Positions 61,161 to 64,000 of a stretch of 64,000 nt of DNA are shown one piece after another. The number at the start of each line of letters is the position of its first letter. The stretch's first letter is position 1. Both the position numbers and the translations under genes were made by a program. Location of the stretch: the NCBI GenBank assembly GCA_002794785.1, contig NBBA01000013.1:372001-436000 (forward strand), written 5' to 3'. Source of the stretch: Coniferiporia sulphurascens (taxonomy: Eukaryota; Basidiomycota; Agaricomycetes; Hymenochaetales; Hymenochaetaceae). Under the pieces are notes generated by a model. That model saw only the letters and a program-made list of their open reading frames with translations, did no database searches and had not been told where the DNA came from.

Positions 61161-63321
61161 ATGGCTCCAGAACTGTCCGCCGGCTCTCTCAAGAACCTGC
61201 TTGGTGCCTCAGCTGGCGAAAACCACCTGTGGGAGGCCAGTCATGTCCTCCAGATTCTGTCGCTCAAGAAGATTGGGAACGTACGCGAGGGCAGCGGTGT
61301 CCCTGACCGCTACCGTCTCATTGTGTCCGATGGCGAGAACTACACGCAAGCGATGCTTGCAACACAGCTTACGTCTATGGTCGATGATGGCCAGCTGGTG
61401 AAGAACACAGTCGTGTGTGTCAAAAAGCTCACTTGCAACAACGTGCAGAACAAGAGGTGGGTCCAGCGTCGCTTTTGAGCCTGCTATGCATTCGATGGCT
61501 GATAAAGTCGCGTTCACGAATTTTCTGTCGCATTAAAGGCTTCTAATTTTGCTGAGTGTCACCGTGGTTGCTCAGTGCGAAGAGAAAATTGGAGATGCTG
61601 TCGGTCTTGACGTCCCTGGCCAAAATGGCGCAGCAGGGTCTACGACACCCGTGGCAGCCGGACAGACTACGCCTGCATCCACGACCGCAGTAAATACACC
61701 CACTTACCAGACACCGCAGCCGCAGGTACCACAGCAGCAGGCACCACAGCAAACTAAGGCGCCTGTGCAGCGGACGCAGTCAAAGACTGCGGGTCCTGTC
61801 GTCTACCCAATCGAGGGTCTCAGTCCGTACCAGAACAAATGGACGATCCGTGCGCGTTGCACTCAAAAGTCGGAAATCCGGCATTACTCGACGCAGAAGG
61901 GCGAAGGCTCGTTCTTCAACGTGACGTTCATGGACGAGTCGGGCGAGATTCGCGCGACGGGGTTCAACCAGGTCCAGGAGATGTTCTATGACAAGCTTGA
62001 GGAGGGCAAAGTGTACTATGTCTCGAAGGCGCGCGTTAACCTCGCGAAAAAGAAGTTCTCAAATTTGTCCAATGAATACGAGCTCGGGCTAGAAAAAACT
62101 ACTGAGATTGTAGAAGTGCGTCTCAGTCAGAACTTATCTGTCAGGTCCATCTCTGATTCCCGATGACGTCGACAGTGCGAAAATCAAGAAAATGCTCCTC
62201 AAGTCAAATATGCGTTCGTACCACTCTCAAATCTGGAAGAGATACAGAAAGATGCCACTTGCGGTAAGTAATGCCTTTTTACTTGCCCACACATTCGAGC
62301 TCAAGCACGCAAAAGATTGCATTGGAGTTGTCAAGGAGGTGTCGGATGTCACCGAGATCACATCGAAATCCACAAGCAAACAGGTCAAGAAACGCGAGCT
62401 GACCCTTGTGGACCGCTCCGAGTTTTCAGTCCGCCTTACGTTATGGGGAAAGCAGGCTGAAACATACAACGCGGAGGAACATGCTGTCCTCGCATTCAAA
62501 GGCGTCAGGGTGGGCGACTTCGGAGGTATGTCCGCTCGTTCGACGGGTTTCAGTAATTCTTAATCGCACCTTAGGCCGCTCGCTATCTATGATCGGCCCA
62601 AGTCTAATGAGCGTCAACCCTGACATTCCGGAAGCACACGTGCTTCGGGGATGGTTCGACTCGCTTAGTGCCGTACCGGCCTTTAAATCGCAGACGAGCG
62701 GTGTAGGTAGTGGTGGCGGGAACAGCAGCTTCAACCGGAAGGAGATGCGCACCCTCGCGGACGTCAAAGAGTCCCAGATCGGGATGGGCGACAATGCGGA
62801 ATACTTCTCTTGTCGGGCGACGATTGTGCACATCAAGGCGGACAACCTGTCGTATCCGGCATGTCCGGGTGGCAACTGCAGCAAGAAGGTCGTTGAGACG
62901 AATGAGGGCTGGCGGTGCGAGAAGTGCGACCGCTCGTACGAGAAGCCGGAGTACCGGTACATCATGTCGATGTCGGTTGCGGACCACACCGCGCAGGCTT
63001 GGCTGCAGGGCTTCAACGATGTGGGGATCGCGGTGTTTGGCATGCCCGCAAACCAGCTCAACGAATTGAAGGAGAGGGACGATAACGCGTATAATGCGGT
63101 ACTGGCTAAGGCGAACTGCAATACTTATAACTTCAACTGTCGTGCAAAGCAAGACACTTATAATGTTCGTCGTAGTGGTTTATTTTCTATTGTTGCTAAA
63201 TCTGATATACTGACAGGAAACGACCCGTGTACGCTACGGAATTACGAGGATCGAGGTATTGGACTACAAGACGGAGGCGAAGATGTTGCGGGATGTGTTG
63301 AAGAGCGATTGGGCGAAGTGA
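61161..63321 (+). CDS. RFA1: Replication protein A large subunit (RPA1/RFA1)
   Basis: Six exons (61161-61456, 61539-62115, 62176-62263, 62316-62525, 62575-63164, 63217-63321) give 621 residues, the same as yeast Rfa1. An N-terminal OB fold (protein-interaction domain, about 1-120) is followed by a Gln/Pro/Thr linker. Then come DNA-binding OB folds A (IEGLSPYQNKWTIRARCTQK), B (with LTLVDRSEFSVRLTLWGKQA) and C. C carries a zinc-binding site, CPGGNCSKK...CEKC. The last exon restores the C-terminus (TRIEVLDYKTEAKMLRDVL); without that splice the frame runs into an unrelated tail. RPA coats single-stranded DNA in replication, repair and meiotic recombination, so it would serve the same process as the HFM1 helicase upstream. 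Confidence 0.97.
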
Positions 63322-63563
63322 GACTGCGCTGGTTCCCCCGGCTTGTAACTGTAGTGGTACTCTAGTCGACTGTATATTTACTTCCCGAATCGCTTCTCTG
63401 TTCAATTCGCGTCGGAAGTTCCCATAATTGACTCAACACGTGACGTGAAGGCGCAATTGTCGAGTTCGAGTGCTCTCGCGTCCCCAAGTGTCTCCTCCGG
63501 GACCCTGCTACATCCAGTCTATGCGTCTCTTCCTCCGCGCATGCCCCCGCTGCATTCCGAGGC

Positions 63564-63571
63564 TTTATAAG
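63564..63571 (+). promoter_or_regulatory. Possible TATA box of the insulysin gene
   Basis: The sequence tttataag lies about 43 bp before the chosen ATG at 63614, in a pyrimidine-rich stretch typical of fungal promoters. The short distance leaves room for only a brief 5' UTR, so this is tentative. Confidence 0.3.
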
Positions 63572-63613
63572 CCTTCCCCGCTCCTTTCCCTTGGTGTTCG
63601 TTCTTCTCTTGCC

Positions 63614-64000
63614 ATGTCTCCTCCTTCCCACAAGTTCTTCGTCCCCTCCTTCGACGCTCGTCGCTCCTTCGCGATGCCAGCCGTCGCCCAGGCCACTCAC
63701 CCCGCCTCGCTACATCACCCCCAGCTCATCGAGCCTCAGTTCAGTCCCGAAACCGACCTCGCGGAGGACTCTAAACTCTGGACGTTCGTCCCCGCACATG
63801 GAAGCACGCCGGCACATAGTGTATACACCGCACCGGTCCACAAGTCAGCAGCGGACGACCGCGAGTACCGTATCGTGCGCCTCGAAAACGGGCTACAGAC
63901 CGTTCTTGTTCATGATCCCAGCACGGACAAGGCTGCCGCCAGCCTCGATGTGGCGGTCGGCCACCTAAGTGATCCCGTGAGTCCGTTCAGTCGTTTTACG
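63614..64000 (+). CDS. STE23: Insulin-degrading-enzyme family metallopeptidase (STE23-like), first exon
   Basis: The frame opens at 63614 and runs to a gtgagt donor after 63976, giving 121 residues; the rest is beyond the window. The end of the exon, REYRIVRLENGLQTVLVHDP then TDKAAASLDVAVGHLSDP, is the characteristic M16 insulysin start just before the HxxEH zinc motif, which should lie in the next exon. Ste23 with Axl1 processes a-factor in yeast and degrades small peptides. The first about 60 residues look like an extension or mitochondrial presequence (SFDARRSFAMPAVAQ); a second Met at 63674 is an alternative start. Activity cannot be judged without the catalytic part. Confidence 0.85.
   Translation, partial: MSPPSHKFFVPSFDARRSFAMPAVAQATHPASLHHPQLIEPQFSPETDLAEDSKLWTFVPAHGSTPAHSVYTAPVHKSAADDREYRIVRLENGLQTVLVHDPSTDKAAASLDVAVGHLSDPVSPFSRFT

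Overview
The window is nuclear DNA from a filamentous basidiomycete, most likely an Agaricomycete. The genes are dense and broken by many short introns of about 50-65 nt with GT...AG ends. Several exons are tiny, and the encoded proteins are typical fungal orthologues. There are no bacterial operons, rRNA genes, recognisable tRNAs or CRISPR arrays. I rebuilt the gene models by hand by joining reading frames across splice sites and checking that the phase holds through every exon. Ends and introns may still be off by a few bases.

Layout: 1-4.1 kb holds a CDC4-type F-box/WD40 protein (minus, cut by the window edge) and, divergently, a BuGZ/ZNF207 zinc-finger protein. 4.4-9.5 kb is mostly gene-poor, with one doubtful 177-residue ORF. 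9.6-13.1 kb is a 13-exon Zn2Cys6 transcription factor, then a second gene-poor stretch to 14.9 kb. 14.9-17.3 kb is a Golgi apyrase (YND1 type). 17.9-24 kb has two minus-strand genes: a Tudor/PWWP-like nuclear protein and an Asi-like membrane RING protein. The latter is divergent from the cardiolipin-pathway enzyme PGS1 (24.1-25.8 kb). 26-27.7 kb has a glutaredoxin-like (DUF836) protein and a CCHC/PSP protein in tandem. 28.5-30.1 kb is a mucin-like single-pass membrane protein, followed by a 2.5 kb gene-poor stretch with an 89-bp-period direct repeat.

From 32.7 kb to the end the genes are packed: a conserved protein of unknown function, NAA20 (NatB catalytic subunit), IML1 (GATOR1/SEACIT), TIM54, the meiotic helicase HFM1/MER3, mitoribosomal MRP51, ELP3, MDM12 (ERMES), a UDP-galactose transporter, a 1116-residue single-pass protein of unknown function, RPA1/RFA1, and the first exon of an insulysin (STE23).

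The genes do not form one pathway, and this is not a biosynthetic cluster. They are mostly housekeeping: cell cycle and kinetochore (CDC4, BuGZ), DNA replication and meiosis (RPA1, HFM1), mitochondrial biogenesis (PGS1, TIM54, MRP51, MDM12), nutrient signalling (IML1, Asi-like), and translation or N-terminal modification (ELP3, NAA20). Many neighbours are divergent pairs sharing 200-600 bp of upstream DNA, or convergent pairs only 54-125 bp apart. The least-described content is the four conserved or semi-conserved unknowns (17.9-21.1, 28.5-30.1, 32.7-33.8 and 57.3-60.9 kb) and the gene-poor islands.
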